Of a stretch of 64,000 nucleotides of DNA, positions 10,208 to 21,567 are shown one piece after another. The number at the start of each line of letters is the position of its first letter. Position 1 is the first letter of the stretch. Position numbers and translations under genes: made by a program. This DNA comes from Hybos culiciformis. Lineage: Eukaryota > Arthropoda > Insecta > Diptera > Hybotidae. The notes beneath the pieces were generated by a model, which saw only the letters and a list, made by a program, of their open reading frames with translations, had not been told where the DNA came from and made no database searches. Location of the stretch: NCBI GenBank assembly GCA_964007475.1, contig OZ023273.1:121567812-121631811 (forward strand). Reading direction: 5' to 3'.

Positions 10208-13200
10208 ATGAGCGGCTACAAAGGAATAGGTGGAGGTGGTTATCCATACAAAAAGTCTGAATCTTCGAGCAAAGGTAAAATTTCAGTTTCAGAAAAAATT
10301 AGAAAATTCTCAAATCAAAATCGATTCGAGAAATGAAGTAAAATTTCCCGTATCGAAGCTTAGAATCTGAATTTAGTTTTGTGGTGAACTAAACCTTATT
10401 TTTTAAAATAGAAGTCGATTTCATAGAGGCACAGATAGAGGCCATTAAATTAAAGCAAATTAATAATAACGTTTTTTTTTTAGGGTATTCTATGAATGCT
10501 GTCCCCCCACCCACTAGTTTGAGTAACAGTCATCGTGGTGGAAATTCGGCATCATCATTTCGACCGAGCGCTGCCATTGCTGGAACAATAAGTAACGTTT
10601 CTAAACATGGTTATTCAACAATGGACGCTATTAGTCAATTTGCTAATTCATCAAGTTATGCAGTCGGAAAACGTAAAGTGCACACCGACGATGATTATTT
10701 TGATGAAGATGATGATGCAGGAGTTCCCGATTTAGCTTACATTCCAGCACCTGGAAGCCCTGGTGCTGCAACAAAAGTACTTTTTGAATTGTTTCCATGA
10801 TCATCAAACGCGTTATTTTTTAATTTTTGTAGAAAGGAAAAACAGAAAGTGAGGAGGACGAAGATGATCCTTTGGATGCTTTTATGGCTGGAATAGAAAA
10901 AGAAGTTAAAAATCAAGCAACTCCGAATACCCAGAAAGACTCAAAATTAAAGAACACTAAGGGAACTCGGGGTGACATCGATGATGAAGATGATGAGGAA
11001 AGTTATTATAGGTTAGTTTTGAGGCTAAACAATATTTTGTTGAAATAAAAAAAAAAACTCAAATTAATGGTCTAACAAACACATTTTTTAAGGTTTTTCA
11101 CCGATTGATGCAAGACAGTTTTTCTAAACTCGGAAGGCCACTTTTCTTTTACATTTTTCTAACCCTGAATAAAAGTCCAATAATGTCAAATAAATAACTT
11201 TTCCATCTTTACAATAACATTTTTAACTTAGAAACTTTACAATTTTAAAGTACCTAAATACCCACTATTCAGATTACAAGACTTTTATATTAATTAAAAT
11301 TAAATAATTTTAATATAATTAGCATGTAGTAATTTTTAATTGTCAAGATATTATGTTAATTAAGAATATTTTAGGTATATGGAAGAAAATCCTAATGCAG
11401 GAGTTGTAGATGAAGGTTCAGATTTGGAAATTGATTATGATGAAGATGGTAACCCAATAGCTCCACCTAAAAAACGAGAAATTGATCCTTTGCCTTCAAT
11501 TGATCATTCAACAATTGAGTATGAATCATTCGAAAAAAATTTTTACGAACCACATGAAGATATAATTAATTTAAACAAAAGCGCTGTTGATGAATTAAGA
11601 AATACTTTGGGGATTCGGGTTACTGGTCCAGCGGTACCTCATCCAGTTACCAGTTTTGCACATTTCGGATTTGATGAAACTTTAATGAAAGCCATCAGAA
11701 AATCGGAATATACTCAACCTACACCAATACAGTCACAAGCTATTCCTGCAGCACTAAGTGGACGTGATCTGATTGGAATAGCAAAAACAGGTAGCGGTAA
11801 AACAGCAGCATTCATATGGCCTCTTTTAATTCATATTATGGACCAACGTGAATTAAAACCTGGTGAAGGACCGTTAGCATTGATTGTAGCTCCAACAAGG
11901 GAACTGTCAATACAAATTTATAATGAAGTTAAGAAATTTGGGAAAGTATATAACATTAACGTAGTCTGCTGCTATGGTGGTGGTTCTAAATGGGAACAAA
12001 GTAAAGCTTTGGAAGAAGGCGCCGAAGTAGTTGTTGCGACCCCAGGTCGAATGATTGATATGGTAAAACTCAAAGCCACAAATCTACAACGTGTGACATA
12101 TTTAGTTCTTGATGAAGCAGATCGCATGTTTAACATGGGTTTTGGTAAGATTCAATTATTTTTAAATTCGTAAAAGTAAAAAAATTGATGTAAAATACAC
12201 TTAGACATACTCCATCAGAGGTTGAAGTAAACTTTTTCCTGACAAATAAGTTATTTTTGTTCAACAAACTTCATCTCATAAATCGACTGCATTTTTGGCT
12301 TAAAATTTAATTGAATGATAATACATAATACCCTACTAAAAGGGTATTAAAAATGTTAGCTTTATTATTTTGAAAATTATTTATGTCGGGTTTTTTATTT
12401 TTACAAATTTTGATTTTTGTGTGCTTATTTCAAGTATATTATTGGTCATTTAATAAAAATTTAAAATTTTATAGAACCACAAGTTCGATCGATTTGTAAT
12501 CATATACGGCCCGATCGGCAAACATTGTTGTTCTCAGCAACATTTAAAAAGCGAATAGAAAAGTTAGCAAGAGATGTCTTAACTGATCCAATAAGGATTG
12601 TCCAGGGTGATTTGGGTGAAGCAAATCAAGATATTACTCAGCATGTATTATTATTTGCCAGACCCGAACATAAATGGAACTGGTTACTCTGTAAATTAGT
12701 GGAGTTTTTATCAGAAGGAAGTGTATTAATATTCGTTACGAAAAAGCTAGATGCTGAACAAGTTGCAAACAATCTGAACCTTAAGGAACATGGATGTGTT
12801 TTATTGCATGGTGACATGGATCAGGCTGATCGTAATAAGGTTATTACATGCTTTAAAAAAAAGGAAATTGATATTATGGTAGCCACAGATGTAGCAGCTA
12901 GAGGATTAGATATTCCGCACATTAAAACTGTAGTTAATTTTGATATTGCCCGTGATATTGATACGCATACACATAGAATTGGAAGAACAGCTAGAGCAGG
13001 CGGTAAAGGAACAGCTTATACACTGGTAATAGAAAAAGATAAAGAATTTGCAGGACACTTAGTAAGAAATTTAGAAGGAGCCAATCAAGAAGTACCCAAT
13101 GAGTTGATGGATCTTGCTATGAAAAGTTCATGGTTTAGAAATTCCCGGTTCAAAGGAGGTAAAGGAAAGAAATTAAATATTGGTGGAGCTGGCTTAGGAT

Positions 13201-13933
13201 ACAGAGAAAGATCTGGTTTTGGATGTACCAGCAAAAGTAAATCCAATACTACTTTTGTGGAGAGAAAAGCTCCTGCCAGTAATTTTTTGAGTAGTAGTGG
13301 GACGAGTCAAACAGGTCCGGCTAGTGACAGATATTCTGCTATGAAAGAAGCTTTCAAAAACCAATACATGTCCCAGGTAATTTACTTAGATATTAATAAC
13401 TAACATTAGTTCTTATGAATTACGTATTATGAACTCGTATGGAATTAAAAATTCATTTTCACTGAATTTCATCGAAATAAAATTTCAGAATAAAATTTTC
13501 GTAAAATTTACGATCAAAAGTAATTAAAAATAACTTGCAACAGTTTAATTACAAAAAAAAAAATTAAAATTAATTTTTTTTTCCTAGGTATTTATGGGGA
13601 ATTTTTTTTTTTATTAATAGAAGTTCATTAAAATTTCACAAACTTTAAATTTTAAATACCAACTTTAATTTCAAATTCATTCAAGTAATTTTATTTATAC
13701 GCTGCTGTGAATTAATACATAGTTGATCAGAATTAAACAATATTTATTTTTAAAATTTATTTAAATTTTTTCAGTTTAAAGCATCTACAGACCGAACATG
13801 GGAACAAACTGTTCCAGAGACTGGAGTATTTGTTGCACCACCACCTCCTCCGCCAATTGCATCACATTCAGCAAATAACTCATCATTATTATCCTCTGAC
13901 AAGAAAAAAGCAAAAAAGAGTCGCTGGAACTAA
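10208..13933 (+). CDS. DDX42: DEAD-box RNA helicase DDX42
   Basis: ATP-dependent DEAD-box helicase, the orthologue of human DDX42, a U2 snRNP/SF3B-associated factor acting in pre-mRNA splicing in the nucleus. Six exons: 10208-10274, 10484-10776, 10833-11011, 11375-12144, 12475-13376 and 13775-13933, giving 789 aa with consistent phases and GT-AG ends. Motifs in order: acidic N-terminal DDDPLDAF-like block, Q motif (YTQPTPIQ), motif I AKTGSGKT, Ia PTREL, II DEAD, III SAT, and VI HRIGRTARAG. The family block WFRNSRFKGGKGKKLNIGG follows, then a proline run and a C-terminal KKSRWN. The start ATG gives MSGYKG, followed by a glycine-rich stretch as in the family. The C-terminus is shorter than the human protein (938 aa) because the long Gly/Ser/His tail is absent. 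The ATG is about 170 bp from a hAT-type insertion. Confidence 0.95.
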
Positions 13934-14758
13934 ATCAATTATATATAAAATGTATTCTATATTTCTTTAAGCTAAGAAAAACTAATTTCAGTTAATATAA
14001 TATTTTAGTTGTCGAAAAATATTTATTGATGTTACTTTCTTATTATAATTTGATAGAAAAAGCACGTCTGTGCTTTACAATACGAGACGTTTCTTTAACT
14101 CAAAAAAATTCAATCAACAAATTCCAATATCAATCATCATATGCCATTTAATAGTTATTTTTCATCTACTTCAGGGAAAAGTTAATAAAAATCAAAATGC
14201 ATATAATCACACAAACATTTTTAAAAATTTTAAGATATGGTAAGTTTATCTTTCAAATTTTATCAAAGGTCATTTTATGCTTGACAATAGTTATTCTTAT
14301 TCTAAGGGTAATAAATCATAAGAGCAATTTGTGACGAATGAATGATTAAAGCCATGTTTTTAAATAAAGATATTACAATAGTTAATAAAAAGTATTTGCA
14401 TTTAGCTCTGGCACTTCTTTCAACGTAAATAAATATTAAGAATATTTTCAACTAGAATGAGAATTTTCGGAAAATTCTCAATATCGACTCCACACATAAA
14501 CATCGACTTAAATACAAAATTGGTTTTGCTCCTTATTAAAAAATAAAGTTATACACTTCTTCTATTTTTAGCATTTCAATAATTTCAAATTAAATTAAAA
14601 AATTAATTGCTAATACCAAGTAATGTTTTTTAAAATAAATTTATTAAAAAAATTACACACTAGAAATACAAAATGATCCAAATTAAAATTACAATTTTGA
14701 GGAACTTATATTTTAGTTCGAATACCTTACTAATAATTTTTTGAATAAGTTTTAATAT
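13934..14758. other. Intergenic region between convergent DDX42 and MED15
   Basis: This holds the 3' UTRs of two converging genes. It is A+T-rich with several AATAAA-like stretches. I see no further gene and no structured repeat. Confidence 0.5.
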
Positions 14759-17700
14759 TCAATTTCCGAACAGCTCATCATATGCTTGTTCGAGAGAAGT
14801 TCCAGTTCTCTGAGCTCTTGGTGAACAAGCATATCTTATCGACATTTCCCAAGTATCTAATATGTGAGATAATGAGTGCATTTTCGGTAATTTAGCAATT
14901 CTAGACATCAATGCACTTTGAACTTCATATAGAAATGGTGTTGCAGAATATTCTTGTGGCTCTAATGAACAACTCGGCGAGCTCATCGGATAATCTGCAC
15001 CAATACTAATACAAATTGGTGGAACACAAGGTAAAAATCTGTCATCAATACAACAAATCAATTTAATAACATTGGAACTTGTCTGCGAGGCCGATAAATC
15101 CAAAGAAATCTTAAATTTTCCATCTAGACGAGCGATTTCACCTTGGAGAACATGAGGAATTTCTGTTGAATCTTCATCAATTCTGTTTCTTCCTTCAACT
15201 GCTGGTAATGGACCTTTTATATCAGTTCCAAAAAGTGCTTCTAAACATGGTCGAAAAGTTCTTTGTAACGTATGATTTCCGATTGGACTTTGTAATGTGG
15301 AATTCACTGCTTCAAGTAAAGGATTTGAACCGAATTGATGACCACCTTGAAATGGATACATACAAGATTTAAAATCCATTTTCTCTAATGCTTTTTCACA
15401 TTTTAATAATGTTTCAAGTGGAATACGCTGATGAGGATTAGATAAAATTTCCAAAAGCTTATTCATTTTGGTAATTTTTTCTACATCATCATTACCAATT
15501 TTTGCCACCATTCTTTTTAATGGCTCAATATATTTTGTTAATTGTTTGTATTTTTCACGATACATTTGATCTTCCTGTGGATTGAATGGTGAACCACTGA
15601 CCTGAGATGATGGAGTATTTAGAGGTGCATTTGGAGATTGACGCAAATTACGCTGGTTCGCTGCTATCATGTTAGACATTTGTGGATTTGGACTTGATCC
15701 TAGTGCAGGACTTGCTATCATCTGAGTCTGTTGACTACCTGGACCTTGAGGACTCGGATTCATGCCTAAAATAAATTAATAAATTTAGTTTTTTTTTCTT
15801 TTTGGCTAATTTTTTTTTAACAAACAGTAAGTAATTCTTATTAAATTTGAAAATTTTTTTTTAAATATTAAAGATTTTGTCGTTAAGGATTTTAACCTTA
15901 AAGATATTTAAGGATTTTGAAGCTAATGATAATGTAAAAAAGAAGTAAAATAGATTTTGTAAGTAAGAAAATCGTGGCACAACCATGATTGAGATATAAG
16001 AAAATTTAGGTACAAACTCTAGATTTTGAAGGGGCTCAAAGACACCAAAATAAAATGTGAACGTTAATCATAAAAAAAAACTAGAAAACTACTCTTACTT
16101 TATGTTGATAATGATGCTTATTTTTAAAGATAACTTACTTCAAATGAAGCTGAAAGTTGTTGACCCTTTATTTGAATTACTTATATTGCCATTAAATCAC
16201 ATTAAATATCTCTAAAATAAAGTGAGATAAAAAGAATACTTACCAACAGGAACTTGAGGACTTGGACTCTGTCTTAAAAACTGTTGCTGGCCAACATTAC
16301 GATTTGCCGGAAACATTCCAGGATTTATCATGTTTTGTTGTTGATTCTTTTGCATGCTTAGCATTTGATTCAACTGTCCCTGATTTTGTGGATTAATAGA
16401 ACCTGCCGGTATTCCACCACCAATGTTTTGAGCATTCATCAAAGTAGCATTTAACTGAGCTGGAGTCTGTTGAAGATTCCCCATTGCATTCTGATTAATT
16501 ATTTGTTGATTCGACATTCCCATTCTTTGTTGCATTAATTGATTCAATTGTGGATTTATCGGCTGGCCAGAACTTACTTGTTGATTAGGATTCATTTGTT
16601 GACCTGGTACCATTTGCTGACCTGCAACAATTTGTTGTGCAGAATTAATTTGTTGGTTTGGTCCTACTTGTTGACCTGGACCCATCTGTTGGCCTTGACC
16701 CATTTGTTGATTTTGTCCCATTTGTTGAGCCGAGCTCGCCCCCATTTGCGGACCTTGGTTCATTTGTTGATTTGAACCTAATTGTTGATTTGAGACAATT
16801 TGCGGATTCGAGGTCAACTGAAGATTTGGTCCCATTTGTTGGCTTGAACTTAATTGTTGTCCAGTACCGATTTGTTGTCCCATCTGCTGACCAGTGTTAA
16901 TTTGTTGGTTCGGAATCATTTGTTGGTTGGCACCTATTTGCTGAACAGAGCCCATTTGCTGATTTGGACCCATCTGCTGGTTTGCGCCTAATTGTTGGCC
17001 CAGATTAATTTGTTGACCAGTCCCCACCTGTGGACCAGCATTTAATTGCTGACTTGTTAAAATCTGTTGACCAGGGTTAATTTGTTGGCTTAAACCAAGC
17101 TGGGTTTGTCCCATTTGTTGGCCCGGAACCATTTGCTGTCCAGGAACCATCTGTTGCCCTGGACCCATTTGCTGGCCTATTTGCTGCGCTAAGCTTAATT
17201 GTTGATTTGGGCCCATTGCATGTACAGGGCCTAATTGTTGATTCGAATTCATTGGGGGAACAGCAACTATTTGCTGACCAGGTATCATTTGTTGACCTGG
17301 ACCTAGCTGACCTGGTCCCATCTGTTGTACCGAATTCATTTGTTGCCCAGGACCCATCTGTTGACCCGTTCCCATCTGCGGATTACCAACAATTTGTTGA
17401 CCAGAACCCATTTGCTGATTCGGTAACATTTGCTGACCGGGACCCATTTGGGATGGATTTATTTGCTGAGATGGACCCATTTGTTGACCGGGAGGTCGAA
17501 TTGCCTGCAAATTTTGCTGCATTGGAGCTCGTTGTTGAGTCAAACTTTGCAAAAGATTTGATGCTGCAGCATTGCTGGCTCCATTTACACCAACAGCAGC
17601 AGGTCCTCCCATACCAAGTTGCTGTTGATTTCCCATTTGTTGTAGAACTTGTGAATTTCGATTGCCCTGATTTCCTTGAACAGCAAGATTTTGAAGAGCA

Positions 17701-17978
17701 TTTATTGGATCTTGGACCCCTTGGTTTCCCGGACCCATGGCATCAGAACCTTGCTGCTGTTGTTGTTGTAAATGCTTATTTCTGAGGTCACGAAAATGAC
17801 TTAAAAGTTTCCCAACCAAATTGATGTATTCATCTCTGCTTTTAGATTTGCGAAAAATGTGATTCTCCATATGTGTACCATTCTTTGAGGGATCATTTAT
17901 TTGAGATGTGGCTATAGCATCATTGATTTTTGCAATCACTTGCTGTCGAAATTTAGTGGTTTGCCAATCTTCTGCCAT
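14759..17978 (-). CDS. MED15: Mediator complex subunit 15 (MED15)
   Basis: Tail-module subunit of Mediator, which links activators to RNA polymerase II. Two exons: 16244-17978 (start [10 protein letters not shown]) and 14759-15765 (stop TGA), joined in phase, 913 aa. The N-terminal 75 residues form the KIX-like activator-binding domain ([20 protein letters not shown]). A glutamine run follows (about 71-76). A long tract from about residue 164 to 471 is made of hexapeptide-like repeats of the form QQ(M/I/L)xxG or QQ(M/I/L)xxN. The C-terminal third, encoded by exon 2, is the conserved MED15 C-terminal region ([19 protein letters not shown], later [14 protein letters not shown] and [11 protein letters not shown]). 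Antisense frames over the repeat tract are shadows. Identification is firm; the repeat length is likely species-specific. Confidence 0.96.
15862..15965. repeat. Short dispersed repeat (TTAAGGATTTTG units), MED15 intron
   Basis: Contains AATATTAAAGATTTTGTC followed by degenerate tandem copies of TTAAGGATTTTG. A similar segment with the same opening block is present at 53081-53180. It lies in the single MED15 intron. Nature unknown. Confidence 0.5.
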
Positions 17979-19247
17979 TTCTCAACTACTATAGGTATAT
18001 TTTCTATGATTATTTCAGAATTATTATTTAAAATAAAATTTAGAAATAATATTAATTAAGTGGTCGTTGGTGGTAAACTGTGTTTAATATATTTTTGATG
18101 ATTATTTATTAATTAAACAAAAACATTAACAAACACTACCCAACAAAATGGAAATCCAAATACCATATACCTAACAATTTTAAACAAAAGGAAAATTTTT
18201 GAAGCAGATGCCGACGACGTGCAGTCTAAAATAACCGATAGTGTGCGGCGTCATCGGCGTGTCGGCGAACGGCGTTGCAAACAAGTAAAAAAAAAATGTA
18301 AATTTCAGAAAAAAAACGTGAATTTTGCAAAATTATATAATAAACACGAAAAAAATTTTTTGCCTCGCCGATTAAAATATTCAAATGGCGGCACAAGAAC
18401 TGCAACGTGACGATCGAAAGAATGGTGGACGGCGATCAACGGTCAGCGTAATTCCTTGAAGGTTTCGCCGTCTGCTTTGAAGTTTATCATAGGCATTGTA
18501 GTCCCCACTCCCTAGTCACATAAGTCTATAAATCATCAATAACGCAGCTAAATAAATTGTAATGCTTAACAAAAAATGTATTCGTAGTATAAATATATGA
18601 GCGGTCAAAAAAATTATTTGCATCTTTTTATTATTTTACATTTTTTACATATTAAAAAAATAAATATAGCAGCATATATTATAACATATTATATAATAGG
18701 TGCGAACACAAGAATTACTCAAAACTAGCGCATACCTACGAACCTTCATTTTCATGTATTGTTTATTCACTACTTTTCAGATTTTCAACTTCATACTTTT
18801 TCAAGAGTGCTATTCAGTTTTTTATCAGTACATAAATTTCAGTAACTTTTCACCACACCCTTTTCAATTCTTATTCACTTCGATATTCAATGTTTTTCAC
18901 ATTCGATCGTAATTCATGATATAGCTCCAATCCATCTCACTCGCTTCAGATCATAGACAGCGTCTTGTACATATAATATTTATGAGATTCGCGATCTCAA
19001 ATCATATAGAATTCACTCAAGAAATGAATGCTAAGAGAAACTTTCTTTCGATAACTTTAATTAGGTATATCAGGATTTAACACTTAATATAAATGCAGTC
19101 TACAAATTTGCGACTTTTTATTTATTCTCCGATTTCTAATATAGGTAGGTAGGTAATTGAAATGTAAATAAGTTGTTTGGACAGTAAAATTCAAGTTCAT
19201 AAATATTTTTTACTTTTATTTTTAAAAACAATAACAGGTAATTAAGA
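17979..19247. other. Intergenic region upstream of MED15; possible element at 18196-18490
   Basis: No gene is supported. A G+C-richer block at about 18196-18490 has imperfectly complementary ends (GAAGCAGATGCCGAC on the left; complement of GTCTGCTTTGAAGT on the right) and may be a degraded MITE. No target duplication is evident. The rest, 18500-19240, is plain A+T-rich sequence between MED15 and the 3' end of MRPS10. Confidence 0.4.
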
Positions 19248-20394
19248 TTATCCATCCTTTGAAATATTTTGTAAATAGTCTGGCAACTGTTGTATTTCTG
19301 TTTTAGTTGCAATAAGCGCTACCCCTTCTGGTAATTTTCTTTCAATGTATTCCAAATAAGTATCTAACGTGGATCCAGTTATTTTATGAAATTCCATAAA
19401 TCGATAGTATGTTCGCATTTCATATTGCACTCGATGTTTTTTATGAACAAAAGCAGATTTCAATAATGTCATGCGGTCATGAAGAGGTAACCGTTCTGCC
19501 CAACTAAAAAGAAAATACTTGCTTTATTTCTTTTATATTAGGTTCATGTACGTACCTATCATACGAACTAGAATTATCTAGTCCTGTGATACCTATACAT
19601 TAATTACACTATTTATAGATTATTTAAAAAAAAATTGTTTCACAAATTAAAATAATTTAATTTTCATATTTATTTTCATACCTTCGTGGTATGTACCTTC
19701 ACGATTTAATTTAATTCTCAATTGTTATTAGGAATTGACTGGATAATTATTGAATTATGCAATACACCACTAGTATCATTAGAAGTATCGATATTTATTA
19801 TTTATTTTAAAAGGTCTTGAACATTCTAAGTATATGTACAGCTTTCTCACATTTTTTATTTAATTATTTTTAATAGAACACACCTACATACTTATTTCAA
19901 TCTATTTACATCTTATTATATCTAGAATTCAGGTATGTAGGTATACGACGTACACCTACATGCTATACCTATAGGCTATAGCTACACGTAACTTCACAAT
20001 TTACCTAAGACATTAATCTTACCATTTCCCGACTTTAATCCCTAAATGATTGGCTGCTGTTGTTGCAAACCAAGAATAACTTTTCAAGACAGCAGGATCA
20101 GTGCCTCGTAATTCAATTTCTAATTTTTTGTACAATTTATCCTTTTCCGAAAAGTGTGTTGTTTTGGCTATATTTTTATTAGAATCTTTTTCCGATTCTG
20201 CCGGTGGTGCTGCTTCTGACAAATCTTTCTCATTATTCAAAATTTGTGTTGACAATGTCAACTTCAATGTCTGCTGAAGAGTACGCAGATTTTGTAAATT
20301 GAATGTATTAAAATTTGAATTTATCTAAAAACAAAAATATAATTTATTAAGAATATAAAATAAAAAAAATTTCATTAATTTTTACCCTGAACAT
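19248..20394 (-). CDS. MRPS10: Mitochondrial ribosomal protein S10 (uS10m)
   Basis: Component of the mitochondrial small ribosomal subunit. Three exons: 20386-20394 (only MFR), 20023-20324 and 19248-19503, 188 aa, phases consistent. The conserved uS10m core is plain: [20 protein letters not shown], then [18 protein letters not shown] and the family-typical LTGS/[19 protein letters not shown]. The first exon is nine bases and was missed as an ORF; its donor GTAAAA and the acceptor before INSNFNTFN support it. The start was chosen as the only ATG that splices in frame, and the N-terminal 40 residues look like a mitochondrial presequence (basic, Asn/Leu-rich). It is divergent from LEO1, with a hAT-type element between the two promoters. 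Confidence 0.92.
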
Positions 20395-20591
20395 TTTAAC
20401 GATATTAATTAACAAAACAAAGAAACAAAATGTCAAAAACAAAAATAAATTGGCGGACGGTGACGAACACAGCGAATAAAATCCGCTTTTTGCTTAAAAG
20501 CGCAACAAAAAATTTTACCGCTCCGAATGTTTTCGAGTCGTCTGTCGATGTCGCTACGCTTTTGATTGATTGTTAGCTTACCAATTTTACA

Positions 20592-21423
20592 CAGTGATGC
20601 CAGACGTAGGGAATATTCCCTACATGTAGGGAAATTATGTCATAAAAAGAGACTGTAGGGAAAAAAGGACAGATTTTTCAAATGTTAAAAAATGTAGGGA
20701 TTTTTTATCATGTTGGTTGGCCAATATTTTTTTTCTTAAATTCATTGCAAATATTAATAATTACAAATGCAATATTTATTTTTTTATATAATTAATACTA
20801 TAAAGTATATATCGTCTGCTGAGAAATGAAACGACGTATAATGAAAAGTATAGTTTCGAGTAATTGAGTTTAAAGATTTGAAATTAAAAAAAATGTATGG
20901 AAAAATATCAAGTAACGTAAAATTTTCATCTAAAAAACACATTTTAATCCACATTAAGAATATTGCAAAATAGTTGTACTTATAAAATCAAGTACGAGGA
21001 ATCGAATGGTGCTATTATCTAATAATGACGTATAAATATCATACGTTGTTTCATTTCTGAGCAGACGATATGTTCCTTACTTTTTTAATGAATTTTTTTT
21101 TTGTTTAGTAAAATTTAGTATTAATTAATTATAATTATAAAATTAATAATAATGATTATTTTTTTTATACAATTAATGCTAAATCTAAATGTTACTGAAA
21201 ATGAATTTGTAATTTTTAGATATATAAAAATAAAAAAGATCTCATAAAAAAACATGAAAAATCAATTTTTTATTTAAAAAATTTGAAAAAAAAAAAAAAT
21301 ATCAGTATTTTTATAAAAAAAAATGTAGGGTAAAATGTAGGGAAATATCTATATAACATAGGGAAAAATAGGGAAATTTTTTGCTTGCTGTAGGGATTTT
21401 AGATTTTCAATCTGGCATCACTG
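20592..21423. mobile_element. hAT-type element CAGTGATGCCAGA, copy 1
   Basis: Ends CAGTGATGCCAGA and its complement TCTGGCATCACTG; flanks ATTTTACA (20584-20591) and ATTTGACA (21424-21431) match at 7 of 8 bases. The ends carry multiple GTAGGGAA motifs. A central inverted-repeat segment (20810-21070) is bounded by TATCGTCTGCTGAGAAATGA and its complement. 832 bp, no transposase. The same element in opposite orientation is at 25893-26708. Confidence 0.9.
20810..21070. repeat. Inverted-repeat core shared by both CAGTGATGCCAGA elements
   Basis: A 261-bp segment with about 28-bp terminal inverted repeats (TATCGTCTGCT, GAGAAATGAAAC, CGACGTATA). It occupies the same position in the second copy (around 26228-26493), so it was part of the element before the two copies dispersed. 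It may be an older MITE captured by the parent element. Confidence 0.7.
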
Positions 21424-21567
21424 ATTTGACATGACATTGATTTATTTACAACTCTGTAATTTTCTACCATAACTTTTTATTCGATTCGATATCAAATAGT
21501 AATTTTGAATAATAATAATTGTTGCATAAAAAAAAGAGTTTAAAACAAGAAATCAAATTGAATTATA

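Noticed and set aside
16539..17785. Plus-strand frames of 78-192 codons opposite MED15
   Set aside because: Antisense shadows of the MED15 hexapeptide-repeat tract, open only because the sense strand is repetitive.
18219..18410. 63-codon frame in a G+C-richer block upstream of MED15
   Set aside because: No homology recognised, no splice context; more likely part of a degraded repeat.
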